Source of the DNA: JAKASV01 sp964595035
GTDB lineage: Bacteria > Babelota > Babeliae > Babelales > Vermiphilaceae
Direction: 5' to 3'
Length of the DNA: 49,878 nt
Assembly (NCBI GenBank): GCA_964595035.1
Contig: CAZQNW010000002.1
Coordinates: forward strand, 1-49,878
A model generated the notes under the pieces. It had not been told where the DNA came from and did no database searches. It saw only the letters and a program-made list of their open reading frames with translations. The translations under genes were made by a program, and so were the position numbers. This document shows, piece after piece, positions 17,944 to 26,108 of this stretch (position 1 is the first letter of the stretch; each line of letters opens with the position of its first letter).

Positions 17944-19341
17944 ATGATGATTTTTTCACGTATGCTATGCCTATCTTTGTGTGTTTCTATGGTATGTGCA
18001 CAAGCTGTACAGCAGAGCACACCAGACAGGGTGTCTCAGTTTTTAAAACGACCTGTACATGTGAATGAAGTACCATTTTTTGCGGATAAACAAAGTACGT
18101 TGCCTTGTGTGGGTTCTTTAGTTTTGATCAAGCAAGATCAAGCCGTACTTTGGGGTATTGTGTGTGCTCAAGAAGCTGATGGATTATATACAGTGACTCT
18201 TGTTGACAGTAATATGCAATGTGTGCACGTTCCTTTAAGTAGGTTAATTTCCGTATCACCTCTTTGGGATAAACTTTTTAATCCATATGTGCATCTGGAT
18301 AAAATGAAACAGGTTCTTGATGAAAGAAATACCTATTATAAGATACATGGTGCGCCCCAAGGAAGGGGGATGATTGTTCCGGCTCATAGCAAAATTATTG
18401 TTTTAGGTGATATACGTGGTGATTATGAATTGCTCCAAAAACATATTATACGGATGTATAAAGAGGGACTTCTTGATGATCAGTTACGGCTCAGTTCTCA
18501 TTGCTATCTTATTGGACTTGGGGATTATATAGGTAATGGGCATCACGGTATTGATGTGCTTTATTTCCTGTTATCATTGCAAGCCAAAAATCCTGAACAT
18601 GTATTTTTATTAGCAGGAGATCATGAGAGGTTGTGTGCGTTAGAAAATAGTGAATTTAAAAGTGAATGGATCCGTCGTTATTGCCCAACTAAAAAAACTT
18701 TGTGTGTTGCTGAGATTGTTTGGTTAAAAATGAAGACATTGTGTGCTTCGTTACCGAGGGTATTTCTTGCCGGGTTACAAATGCCAAGTACACATTGTTA
18801 CGATTTTGTCATGTTTTGTCATGGAGCAAGCGATGTAAGATGGCGTCCTCACGATATGATTAACGCGCTTATTGAAAAGCATGCCAATACTGGATATGCC
18901 TATCCATGCGAAATAACCGATATTAAGCTGGAACATTGTTCAGAATATTCTTTTGTAACAGGGACGTTTGTGCGAGAAGAGCAAATTGAAGCGGCCAGAG
19001 CAAAAAAGGCGGCTCAAGGTGATGTTGAATTTATTTGGACTGAGCGTGCTTTTAATGCGTTTCTTAAGCAGTATGCTACATGTACTGATAAAAACAAAAT
19101 ATACAGAATATGTGCTTTATTGCGAGGGCATGATGGTGTATTATCCGGCATTGCTTTGCTCAAAGAAAAAGGGTATAGGTTATGGAAGATGCTTAAAGAA
19201 AACAGGCAATATGAAGTTGTTCCAGGTTCGATATTTACATGTATATCAGGATCATCTATGACCAATGGTGCATGGAGTGAAGGAGTATTAGGTATCCTCG
19301 AAGCCGCTCATAATGGACATTGGTACATCTCTGTGCGTTGA
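17944..19341 (+). CDS. Exported degenerate PPP-family protein, probable pseudophosphatase (paralogue 3)
   Basis: It has the same architecture as its two relatives: signal peptide (1-20), Tudor-like segment (near residues 58-110) and a PPP domain. The catalytic motifs have decayed: the DxHG motif reads GDIRGD, GDxxDRG reads GDYIGNG, GNHE reads GDHE, HGG reads HGA and the last motif keeps only RGHD. Loss of the metal-binding His and Asn and of the phosphate-binding Arg argues against PPP catalysis. The reading frame is nevertheless open for 465 codons, so the protein is probably kept for another role such as binding a phosphoprotein or partnering paralogue 2. AAGGG precedes ATGATG; either ATG could start. 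Confidence 0.8.
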   Translation: MMIFSRMLCLSLCVSMVCAQAVQQSTPDRVSQFLKRPVHVNEVPFFADKQSTLPCVGSLVLIKQDQAVLWGIVCAQEADGLYTVTLVDSNMQCVHVPLSRLISVSPLWDKLFNPYVHLDKMKQVLDERNTYYKIHGAPQGRGMIVPAHSKIIVLGDIRGDYELLQKHIIRMYKEGLLDDQLRLSSHCYLIGLGDYIGNGHHGIDVLYFLLSLQAKNPEHVFLLAGDHERLCALENSEFKSEWIRRYCPTKKTLCVAEIVWLKMKTLCASLPRVFLAGLQMPSTHCYDFVMFCHGASDVRWRPHDMINALIEKHANTGYAYPCEITDIKLEHCSEYSFVTGTFVREEQIEAARAKKAAQGDVEFIWTERAFNAFLKQYATCTDKNKIYRICALLRGHDGVLSGIALLKEKGYRLWKMLKENRQYEVVPGSIFTCISGSSMTNGAWSEGVLGILEAAHNGHWYISVR

Positions 19342-19430
19342 TAAGTCGGTTAAGTTATTGAGCTCCTGAACCATACTTGAGTACACTACGTGTAGGGATT
19401 TTTTGCAAAAAAAAGTAAGGGGGGACATGT

Positions 19431-19646
19431 ATGACTAAAAAATATACTAAAATATTGTGTGCAGGTATTATTTTTATGTCTGTTGGGCATAGCAATGCTA
19501 TGGATGAATTCGAGCCATATGAACCTTTACCTTGCGATACTTACCTTGATGTGCCTGATCTATGGCAAGTTGATTTTTTAGATTCCGGTTCTGTAGCGCA
19601 GTCTGAAGCATCGCAGCAGGTTTTGCAAGCTATAGAACGCAAATAA
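19431..19646 (+). CDS. Small exported acidic protein
   Basis: 71 residues of unrecognised family. A signal peptide (1-23, ending SNA) is followed by a short, strongly acidic and aromatic mature part of about 48 residues (DEFEPYEPLP, YLDVPDLWQVDFLD). TAAGGGGGG lies a few bases before the ATG and a short hairpin terminator follows directly. Its position 90 bases after the pseudophosphatase, in the same direction, suggests co-expression. Confidence 0.65.
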   Translation: MTKKYTKILCAGIIFMSVGHSNAMDEFEPYEPLPCDTYLDVPDLWQVDFLDSGSVAQSEASQQVLQAIERK

Positions 19647-19665
19647 CTGAAATTCAGTTTTTTTT
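19645..19665 (+). terminator. Short intrinsic terminator
   Basis: AACTGA, a three-base loop, TCAGTT, then six more T. The stem begins at the stop codon of the small exported protein. The stem is short, but the T-run is good. Confidence 0.6.
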
Positions 19666-19677
19666 GGAAGAAATACC

Positions 19678-19710
19678 GATTGCCTGCGTTTAAGTGCAGC
19701 GCAAGCAATC
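19678..19710. repeat. Inverted repeat between convergent genes
   Basis: GATTGC-c-TGCG pairs with CGCA-a-GCAATC around an eleven-base loop. It lies between convergent genes and may end the minus-strand oxidoreductase transcript, although no T-run follows immediately on either strand. Confidence 0.5.
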
Positions 19711-19750
19711 GATTGATATAAAATTTTTAAGTTAATGTACACAGCCTGGG

Positions 19751-21916
19751 TTATACAAGTTCCTTACTGCCGCCGCCTTCGCATGCGAGTTTATCGATGA
19801 TTAAGGTCAGCTCTGCAACACTGAGAAGGTGTTGTAGATTGATTGGTGGAGTAAAAGGAGACGCTTTTACTCCTTCAAAAAAGGATGTAATGAGCGCTTC
19901 ATGTCCTCTATCCGCAACGGTGGTTTTGCTTGAAAATGATGAAGGAAGCCCATAGCCAGATAAATGTACATAGTCTTTTAATACTATTGATTTAGAATCA
20001 AAGAAAAGCTCCATGCGTTCTTGGCCAAGCCTATAATTGCCGAGTGAGGTATATAAAAGTGTGGCTATAGAACCATCAGAAAAGTGTATCTGAGTACTGA
20101 AGTTATCAGTAGGGAATAGCATATCTTTTGATGAATGTAATGATTCAACTGATACGGATATAGGTTTGCTTCCTATCAGATAATAAAAGAGATCGACAAT
20201 GTTGCCTGCTTCCCCTATGATGCGTCCTGCTCCCGATTCTGTTCGTCCCAAGTGATCTTTTGGTAAATATCCTGCGTTGATGCGATAATGAATCATAACC
20301 GGTGATGTGCGATGGTTAAGTACCTGTTTTATTTTGCGTACATAGGGTGAAAATGATCTATTATAATCAACACATAGCGGTGCTGTTGGGTTTGCTTTAA
20401 AAAATTCACGAAATTCTTTGAGTTCATCAAAGTCGACAACCATTGGTTTTTCCATGAAAACAGCTTTGCCGTTGTGGAGTGCGCGCAGGGCTTGTTGGCT
20501 ATGATATTTATGTGGAGATGATACGATAACTACATCAACGAGATCTTCATTAAACAGGTCGTGATCATCAACGAGTGCTACAGATGCTCCGTATAATTTT
20601 GATGCGGATAACGAACGCGCGATATCTTTATCTACAATAGCATTGACTTTTACATCACATAATTTTGAAAGAATTGGCATGAGTGTAAGTTTTGCAAATC
20701 CGCCTGCTCCGACAATACCTACTGAAGTTACGCCTCCTTTGCGCGCCGGGATAAATTGTGTGGGTGCTTGGTTGACGCGATGTGATACGCGCGGTGTATC
20801 AATTTCTTTAGGACCATATGAAATTACCATGCCGAGCTGTTTTTTTTGAAGAATCTGTTCGTAAGCATATGCGATTTTTTCTAAAGGAACTTCTGCAGAA
20901 ATTAATGGGCTAATATTGAGGCGGTTATGTTCGAGAAGATCAATGAATGATTGCATATTGCGATTTTCTGTCCAGCGAACGTAAGGATAGGGATAATCTT
21001 TACTTTTTTGCTCATATAGTTGATCGTATCTTCCTGGTCCGTAGGAACATGAAACAAGAACATCAATTTCTTTATTGTATAAAGGGTTGCGATCAATATT
21101 CATATTGATATCGCCTACGACTATTACTTTTCCTTTTTTACGTGTAACCTGAATTGCTTGTTGTATGATTGCGTCATCTTTTGATGAAGCTGTTATAATT
21201 GTTGCGTCAACGCCGTATTGTCCTGTGCAAAAAACAATATCTTTAGTAACGTCCTGGTCTGTTGCATTGTATACTGAGTCGGCTCCACATTCTAAAGCCA
21301 AATCAAGACGCTCTTGTAAAATATCTACGCCGACAACAGTGCAACCTGCGCATTTTGCGAGTTGGACAGTAAGTTGTCCAATCATGCCAAGACCCCAGAC
21401 GCATACATATTCACCAATTTGTAGATTAGCTCTGCGTAGCCCTTGCATTGCTGTAGCGCCTAATGTTGTAACGCACGCCTGTTTAAGGTATTCTTCTTTA
21501 TGGATGCGTACTACAAGATTTTCCGGTACGCAAACAATATCAGCATGGTTTGCAAATCCTGATCCGGCACACGCAACTAAATCGCCCGTGCGAAAATTTT
21601 TAACTTTTTTGCCGACAGCGATGACATGACCTGAGCAAGAATAGCCGAGTGTTGCGAGTTCTCCTTTTAATTTTCCCTTAATTAGTGTTGTTGTGCTTTC
21701 GATGCCGTGGGCAGAAATGCTTGAAAGAACTTTTTCAATTTTTTTGGGGATATTACTTAAAAATAAACTTTGTCTTGAATTGTTAATAATAGCTACTTCT
21801 ATACCGGATGTTATATATGAATAATGAACAGAGACTAATACTGAATAATCGTCCAAGAGAGGATGACATACTTCTTTAACGACAATGGTTCCGCGATCTA
21901 AAAACACCTGCCTCAT
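19751..21916 (-). CDS. Bi-domain oxidoreductase: zinc-type alcohol dehydrogenase fused to Gfo/Idh/MocA
   Basis: Residues about 1-375 form a medium-chain dehydrogenase: GHVIAVGKKV, GDLVACAG, then the Rossmann GLGMIGQL near 178 and VVGVDI. Residues about 395-721 form a Gfo/Idh/MocA domain with a second nucleotide loop (VGIVGAGGFAKL) and the EKP motif (FMEKPM) that holds the catalytic Lys. Such fused proteins occur in surface-polysaccharide clusters of other bacteria, where they probably oxidise and re-reduce a sugar. No glycosyltransferase or heparinase-like gene is adjacent here. GAGGAG precedes the ATG, which overlaps the stop of a small upstream ORF. Confidence 0.88.
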   Translation of the reverse strand: MRQVFLDRGTIVVKEVCHPLLDDYSVLVSVHYSYITSGIEVAIINNSRQSLFLSNIPKKIEKVLSSISAHGIESTTTLIKGKLKGELATLGYSCSGHVIAVGKKVKNFRTGDLVACAGSGFANHADIVCVPENLVVRIHKEEYLKQACVTTLGATAMQGLRRANLQIGEYVCVWGLGMIGQLTVQLAKCAGCTVVGVDILQERLDLALECGADSVYNATDQDVTKDIVFCTGQYGVDATIITASSKDDAIIQQAIQVTRKKGKVIVVGDINMNIDRNPLYNKEIDVLVSCSYGPGRYDQLYEQKSKDYPYPYVRWTENRNMQSFIDLLEHNRLNISPLISAEVPLEKIAYAYEQILQKKQLGMVISYGPKEIDTPRVSHRVNQAPTQFIPARKGGVTSVGIVGAGGFAKLTLMPILSKLCDVKVNAIVDKDIARSLSASKLYGASVALVDDHDLFNEDLVDVVIVSSPHKYHSQQALRALHNGKAVFMEKPMVVDFDELKEFREFFKANPTAPLCVDYNRSFSPYVRKIKQVLNHRTSPVMIHYRINAGYLPKDHLGRTESGAGRIIGEAGNIVDLFYYLIGSKPISVSVESLHSSKDMLFPTDNFSTQIHFSDGSIATLLYTSLGNYRLGQERMELFFDSKSIVLKDYVHLSGYGLPSSFSSKTTVADRGHEALITSFFEGVKASPFTPPINLQHLLSVAELTLIIDKLACEGGGSKELV

Positions 21917-22119
21917 AAGTGAAGCTCCTCAACATTATTTTTTAATAGTGGCGAGCATACGTTAACATGCCTACATGGTTGACATGAAATTAAATTTTGT
22001 TCTCCATATATCTTTTTAAAGCATATATAGAGATTGTTTTTGTAAAAAAAATCTGAATAATTGAAGAATATGAAGAAGCCTAATGGCAACCTAATTTGTA
22101 TGTATGCATATTCTTTCAT
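21913..22119 (-). CDS. Possible small ORF coupled to the bi-domain oxidoreductase
   Basis: A 68-codon frame from an ATG at 22119 whose stop overlaps the oxidoreductase ATG as ATGA. The product is aromatic-rich with a hydrophobic stretch and a Cys-rich end (SCQPCRHVNVC). AAAGG lies before the ATG at loose spacing. The coupling argues for translation; the odd composition and lack of a recognisable family argue against. It could be a leader peptide. Confidence 0.3.
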   Translation of the reverse strand: MKEYAYIQIRLPLGFFIFFNYSDFFYKNNLYICFKKIYGEQNLISCQPCRHVNVCSPLLKNNVEELHL

Positions 22120-22337
22120 GACTATACCTTTTTTTAGATCACTTGCAGTCATATAATATTTAAAAAAAGCATACATGTTTATACTCGAATTGCAATGTCC
22201 GATACTAGATTTGATAACCTTAAGACTATCGTGTTTTTGCAGCTTTCCCCTTGTTTTTAGGCTTTTTTTGTATGTTCACATTTTGTAGCGAAATATATAA
22301 GTATTAAGGAACTTTTTTGAAGAACCTCATGTTGGCA

Positions 22338-22367
22338 TTGAAGATACTCAGCATAAAAAATTATACT
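22338..22367 (+). promoter_or_regulatory. Candidate promoter for the transaldolase gene
   Basis: TTGAAG, 18 bases, TATACT, followed by a leader of about 40 bases to the GTG start at 22414. Confidence 0.55.
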
Positions 22368-22413
22368 AATGTGCGTCTATGTGATTAAGGATGGTTTATT
22401 TTAAGGAGTTATA

Positions 22414-23076
22414 GTGAAGATTTTTCTCGATACTGCCGATGTTCAAGAAATAAGAAAGTGGGTTGTTACGGGTATTATTGATGGTGTAACAACAAATCCG
22501 ACGCATATGAGTAGTGCCGGATCTGATCCTAAAAAAATTATCAAAGAAATTTGTGCCAGCTTGCCTCATGGAGTTGTAAGTGTTGAGGTGACTGAAGTAG
22601 AGCCGGATGCAGTGTATCGTCAGGCTCGCCTGATTTCTGCTTTAGCGCAAAATATTGTGGTAAAGATTCCTTGTGATGTGCGCTATTATGAAGTTATACA
22701 AAGACTTGTGCAAGAAAGAATTCCTCTTAACATTACTCTTGTTTTTACGGTTGCTCAGGGGCTTGCTATGTGCAAGTTGGGTGTTGCGTATATATCGCCT
22801 TTTGTAGGAAGATTAGAAGATGTTAAAAAGAATTCCGGGATTGAACTGGTACAAGATTTAGTACATATGAAATGGACATATGCCTTTAAAACACAGATTT
22901 TAGCAGCATCGATTCGTACTATTGATCAGATAACATGTGTAGTGCAGGCTGAAGCAGATTGTATTACTGTTCCTGTAGGTGTTTTATCACAAGCATTAAT
23001 GCATGAATTGACTGAAAAGGGTATTGAAAAATTTTTGGCTGATTGGAAGAAACTTGGAATTACAAAATTTCCATAA
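22414..23076 (+). CDS. Transaldolase / fructose-6-phosphate aldolase family enzyme
   Basis: Cytosolic class I aldolase of the small (about 220-residue) transaldolase branch, which moves dihydroxyacetone units in the non-oxidative pentose phosphate pathway or cleaves fructose 6-phosphate. FLDTADV at residues 4-10, DGVTTNP at 23-29, the Schiff-base Lys84 in VVKIP, and an AAS.R....I.......AD..T.P segment are all present. The start is GTG with AAGGAG at good spacing. Whether it is a TalC-type transaldolase or an FSA cannot be decided by eye. The 149 bases downstream to 23225 show nothing. Confidence 0.9.
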   Translation: MKIFLDTADVQEIRKWVVTGIIDGVTTNPTHMSSAGSDPKKIIKEICASLPHGVVSVEVTEVEPDAVYRQARLISALAQNIVVKIPCDVRYYEVIQRLVQERIPLNITLVFTVAQGLAMCKLGVAYISPFVGRLEDVKKNSGIELVQDLVHMKWTYAFKTQILAASIRTIDQITCVVQAEADCITVPVGVLSQALMHELTEKGIEKFLADWKKLGITKFP

Positions 23077-23225
23077 AAATAATAGGAGGTAATTTAACAA
23101 ATCGCGTTTTTCCGTGTCAATATTTGACCAAAATAAATAAAATTATTTTCTAAAATATAAAGGAAATTAAGTCTTATCTTTGAATATATTGCGTAACTGG
23201 ATATTTTAAGCTTATGCCTTTGTTA

Positions 23226-23909
23226 TTATTTTTTTTGATTAAAAATAGCGCGACTTGCCTTGATTGCCTCAAGAGCTTCCGCGGTGCTGTTGACTATAAT
23301 AAACGCTTCATGCGGAGGAAGGTTTATCAAGCCTTCTTTCATGGCGGTGTCGACGTACCACTTAATAAGTGGTTGCCAGTAATGTTTATCCACAAGGATT
23401 ACAAATTGTGGGTTGCTCATCTTAAAAATGATGAGGTTTAGTAATTCGAATAGTTCGTCGACCGTGCCGACGCCACCCGGGAAAAATATATAACCAATAG
23501 AATAGTGAAAGAGAAACCATTTGCGTACAAAAAAATAACGTGCCTTGTAAACGGGGGCGCATGGATTATGAAAACCATGGTTTGTTGCTGTAAGTCCAAT
23601 GCCAAGTGTTTGGCATAATTTAGATTTTTTATTTTTACAGGCTTGTGCGGCTCCGCAGTTTGCTGCTACCATAATGCCGGCGCCTCCGCCTGTTATGATT
23701 GAATAACCTTGTATTGCGAGTGCTTCTGAAAGTTCAAAGGCTTGTTTACTGAATGTATCTTCAGTTTTGACCTGTACGCCGCCAAGAACGGTAATTATAG
23801 GTTGCTCTATTCTGCTTATTGCCCAGAGCCCGCGGATATAATCTATGTTTATTTTTGTAATGCGTACTGCTAAATATGCAAGTTCTTTTAAGAATGATAT
23901 TTTTTTCAT
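23226..23909 (-). CDS. LOG-family Rossmann-fold protein (copy 2)
   Basis: Members hydrolyse the glycosidic bond of nucleoside 5'-monophosphates (cytokinin-type LOG enzymes or PpnN-like). GGGAGIMVAANCGA lies near residues 78-91 and the PGGVGTVDE active-site motif near 160. An N-terminal region of about 40 residues precedes the fold. Its ATG overlaps the stop of copy 1 as ATGA, so the pair is coupled. The two share the same layout (start, ..RGxWxIS.I..PI...GG, LOG fold), which suggests a tandem duplication. Confidence 0.88.
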   Translation of the reverse strand: MKKISFLKELAYLAVRITKINIDYIRGLWAISRIEQPIITVLGGVQVKTEDTFSKQAFELSEALAIQGYSIITGGGAGIMVAANCGAAQACKNKKSKLCQTLGIGLTATNHGFHNPCAPVYKARYFFVRKWFLFHYSIGYIFFPGGVGTVDELFELLNLIIFKMSNPQFVILVDKHYWQPLIKWYVDTAMKEGLINLPPHEAFIIVNSTAEALEAIKASRAIFNQKK

Positions 23910-24586
23910 AGGCTGTCCTTTGATTTGTTATATTGGGTCTTCTGTTTACAAGTATATTCAATAAGGCATAATGCTTTATTAAGATCATCTGTAATGGTAA
24001 ATAAATCTAATTGTTCCTTTGTGACAACTCCATGGGAAAGCCCTTCTGTGTATAACCAATCAATAAGTCCTTGCCAGTATTCTTTGCCGATAAGTACAAT
24101 GGGAGCCAGTTGTAATTTTTTTATTTTCATGAGCGTTAGCAGTTCCGAGAATTCATCGAGTGTTCCATAGCCGCCGGGAAATATTACGTAAGCCATAGAA
24201 TAATGTGTGAGTAGCCATTTGCGTATATATAATTGATTAATTTCTATGTACTGCTTCATGCAGGGATTTTTGTCTTCAAATTCCTTTATGCCGATACCTA
24301 TACTCATTGTTTGTTGATTTTTAAGTGCGCCACAGTTTGCTGCTTGCATAATTCCCGTGCCGCCGCCCGTCATGATGTTTATATGTAAGGCTACTATTTT
24401 TTGAGCTAAAAGATGAGCTTGTTGTGTGTATATATCGTCTATAGGTAACTGTGCTCCACCAAAAATTGAAACGATTGGCCCTTTAATTTTGCTTATCTTC
24501 CAGACGCCACGTATGAGTTGAAAATTACTATGCATTGTATTAAAAAAAGTTTTTGCTGTCAGAGAAATGCGAGATAAGAAATGCAT
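23906..24586 (-). CDS. LOG-family Rossmann-fold protein (copy 1)
   Basis: First gene of the tandem pair. GGGTGIMQAANCGA near residues 74-87 and PGGYGTLDEFSE near 150-161 carry the nucleotide-binding and catalytic residues of the LOG/lysine-decarboxylase-like family. FGGAQLP is the first Rossmann strand. GGGGAG precedes the ATG. The two paralogues differ across much of their length and may form a hetero-oligomer or have different nucleotide preferences; that is inference. Confidence 0.88.
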   Translation of the reverse strand: MHFLSRISLTAKTFFNTMHSNFQLIRGVWKISKIKGPIVSIFGGAQLPIDDIYTQQAHLLAQKIVALHINIMTGGGTGIMQAANCGALKNQQTMSIGIGIKEFEDKNPCMKQYIEINQLYIRKWLLTHYSMAYVIFPGGYGTLDEFSELLTLMKIKKLQLAPIVLIGKEYWQGLIDWLYTEGLSHGVVTKEQLDLFTITDDLNKALCLIEYTCKQKTQYNKSKDSL

Positions 24587-24711
24587 AAATGTCTCCCCTT
24601 TGTGTAAGGTCTTTCTTGTTTGACCATGCCATAAAGAGTGTTCATTTTACAAGTATTAAGTTGATTAAGAAGCGGAAAGTATATGAGATTTGGGGCTATG
24701 CCCGTTATAGG

Positions 24712-24746
24712 TCAGTGAGCTTATCTCTTCAAAATAAGCTCACTGA
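24712..24746. repeat. Perfect 13-bp inverted repeat at the 3' end of the HAD gene
   Basis: TCAGTGAGCTTAT and ATAAGCTCACTGA flank a nine-base loop. The repeat spans the stop codon region of the minus-strand HAD gene. No T-run follows on either strand, so it is not a typical intrinsic terminator; it could stabilise the mRNA 3' end. Confidence 0.6.
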
Positions 24747-25389
24747 GATTGATTTGTTGATAAGAATCAACAATGATGTCGGCGCTTGATAGTGCCGCAC
24801 TATTTTTTGCGGTATTAATACCGATGCAATACATGCCGGCATTTTTTGCTGCTGTTACTCCATGGCGGCTATCTTCGATTGCAATGCAATCTGATGGATC
24901 AATGCAAAGCTGTTTAGCTGCATGTAAATAGAGTGCAGGATCAGGTTTATTAGCAAAATTTACATGTGAAACATTGTAAATGTGTTCGCCAAAAAACTGA
25001 CGCAGATTCATAATGCGATCTGTAAGTTCGGTGGTTTCAGCCGATGCGTTTGTAGCGATCCCGGATTTCAATTTAAAGTGCGCAAGTTTTTTGTGAAATT
25101 GAACAAATCCAGGAATAAAGCGTACATGTTGTTTATATAAGTCATGTGCGATTGCGCTTTCTTCCTTGATAAGATCGTCTAATGGTTCAGGTAATTGAGC
25201 CGTTTGTTTTATCAAAAGACAGCTTTTATGTAAAGCGAGCCCTTGAATAGCATCAAACAGTTCTTTATCTGTTTTTGCATCGAGTGTAATACCTCGTTTT
25301 TCAAGTAATTGACGACTAGCTTGATTCCAAATGGTTTCGGTATCAATGATAGTACCGTCAAGATCAAAAATAATTGCTTTATAATTCAT
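24721..25389 (-). CDS. HAD-superfamily hydrolase (beta-phosphoglucomutase/phosphatase type)
   Basis: 222 residues. Motif I is FDLDGTIIDTE with nucleophile Asp9 and Asp11, motif II is GIATNAS near residue 112, motif III is the Lys of NKPDPALYLHAA near 149, and motif IV is IEDSRHGVTAAKNAGM near 172-187. The helical cap lies after motif I (C1 type), as in beta-phosphoglucomutase and many sugar-phosphate phosphatases. Substrate cannot be read from sequence. GAGG lies upstream of the start. Confidence 0.9.
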   Translation of the reverse strand: MNYKAIIFDLDGTIIDTETIWNQASRQLLEKRGITLDAKTDKELFDAIQGLALHKSCLLIKQTAQLPEPLDDLIKEESAIAHDLYKQHVRFIPGFVQFHKKLAHFKLKSGIATNASAETTELTDRIMNLRQFFGEHIYNVSHVNFANKPDPALYLHAAKQLCIDPSDCIAIEDSRHGVTAAKNAGMYCIGINTAKNSAALSSADIIVDSYQQINLSELILKR

Positions 25390-25656
25390 GTAAAACCTCT
25401 GTTTCCTTTCTTTTAAAAGGGTTATTAATGTTAAAAGCTTGGGGGAACTACCAAAACAATCAGGGTAGTTGCTGATTTAAACCCAGGATGGACGTTGCAT
25501 TGTTGCTAAAGAGGATCCTTTTTTTAGCGCCTATCTTAGGCATCTAAGTAATAATATAAATTTTTCTGGAAAAAGTCAAATATTATATAAAAATATGACA
25601 AAATATGTTAAATATACAATATTAAAGCTAGTGTTGAAATTAACATAAGGAGATGT
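25390..25656 (+). other. Structured intergenic region upstream of archease-rtcB
   Basis: 267 bases without an ORF. It holds a hairpin (AACTACC with GGTAGTT near 25447-25475), a palindromic GGATCC followed by seven T (near 25512-25525) and a second small hairpin (GCCTA with TAGGC near 25531-25543), then very AT-rich DNA before the archease start. The G-rich block from about 25440 to the T-run could be a small RNA with its own terminator, but no known family was recognised. Confidence 0.35.
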
Positions 25657-26097
25657 ATGAAAGATTTCGAAATACTACCTCATACTGCAGATATAAAACT
25701 TCATGTGTACGGTGCTACGCGCGAAGAGCTTTTTAAACACGCTTTGCAGGGTATGTTCCAGAGTATTAGTCCTCAGTCTGAATATTGTCTTGAAAAACAA
25801 GGCAGGATTATATGCAAAGAGCTAACGAGACAACATGACATTGAGGTACGTTCAGCTAATCAAGAACTTTTGTTGGTAGATTTTTTGTCTGAGGCTTTAT
25901 ACTTATCTGATGTTCATAATGAAGCCTATTTTGATCTTGATATACATGAACTAACGCATGAGTATGTAAAAGCAACGATCAAAGGTATTCCAATTACAGG
26001 ATTTGAAGTTGTGGAAATTAAAGCTGTTACCTATAATGACCTCAAGGTTGAATATAAGGATGGTATATGGCAAGCGGACGTTGTATTTGATATATAA
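25657..26097 (+). CDS. Archease
   Basis: Small cofactor protein that speeds guanylation and turnover of the RtcB RNA ligase. The family pattern is clear: FEILPHTADIKL at the N-terminus, LLVDFLSEALYLSD in the middle, and EIKAVTYNDLKVE near the end, with the metal-binding acidic residues at the C-terminus. The 146-residue length fits. AAGGAG precedes the ATG. The rtcB gene starts 11 bases after its stop, the usual genomic pairing. Confidence 0.93.
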   Translation: MKDFEILPHTADIKLHVYGATREELFKHALQGMFQSISPQSEYCLEKQGRIICKELTRQHDIEVRSANQELLLVDFLSEALYLSDVHNEAYFDLDIHELTHEYVKATIKGIPITGFEVVEIKAVTYNDLKVEYKDGIWQADVVFDI

Positions 26098-26108
26098 GGA
26101 TAGATACT

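Noticed and set aside
24712..24746. Inverted repeat read as an intrinsic terminator
   Set aside because: The stem is strong, but no T-run follows on either strand; listed only as a repeat.
24589..24789. 66-codon plus-strand ORF between the LOG pair and the HAD gene
   Set aside because: No ribosome site, and its 3' half is antisense to the HAD gene.
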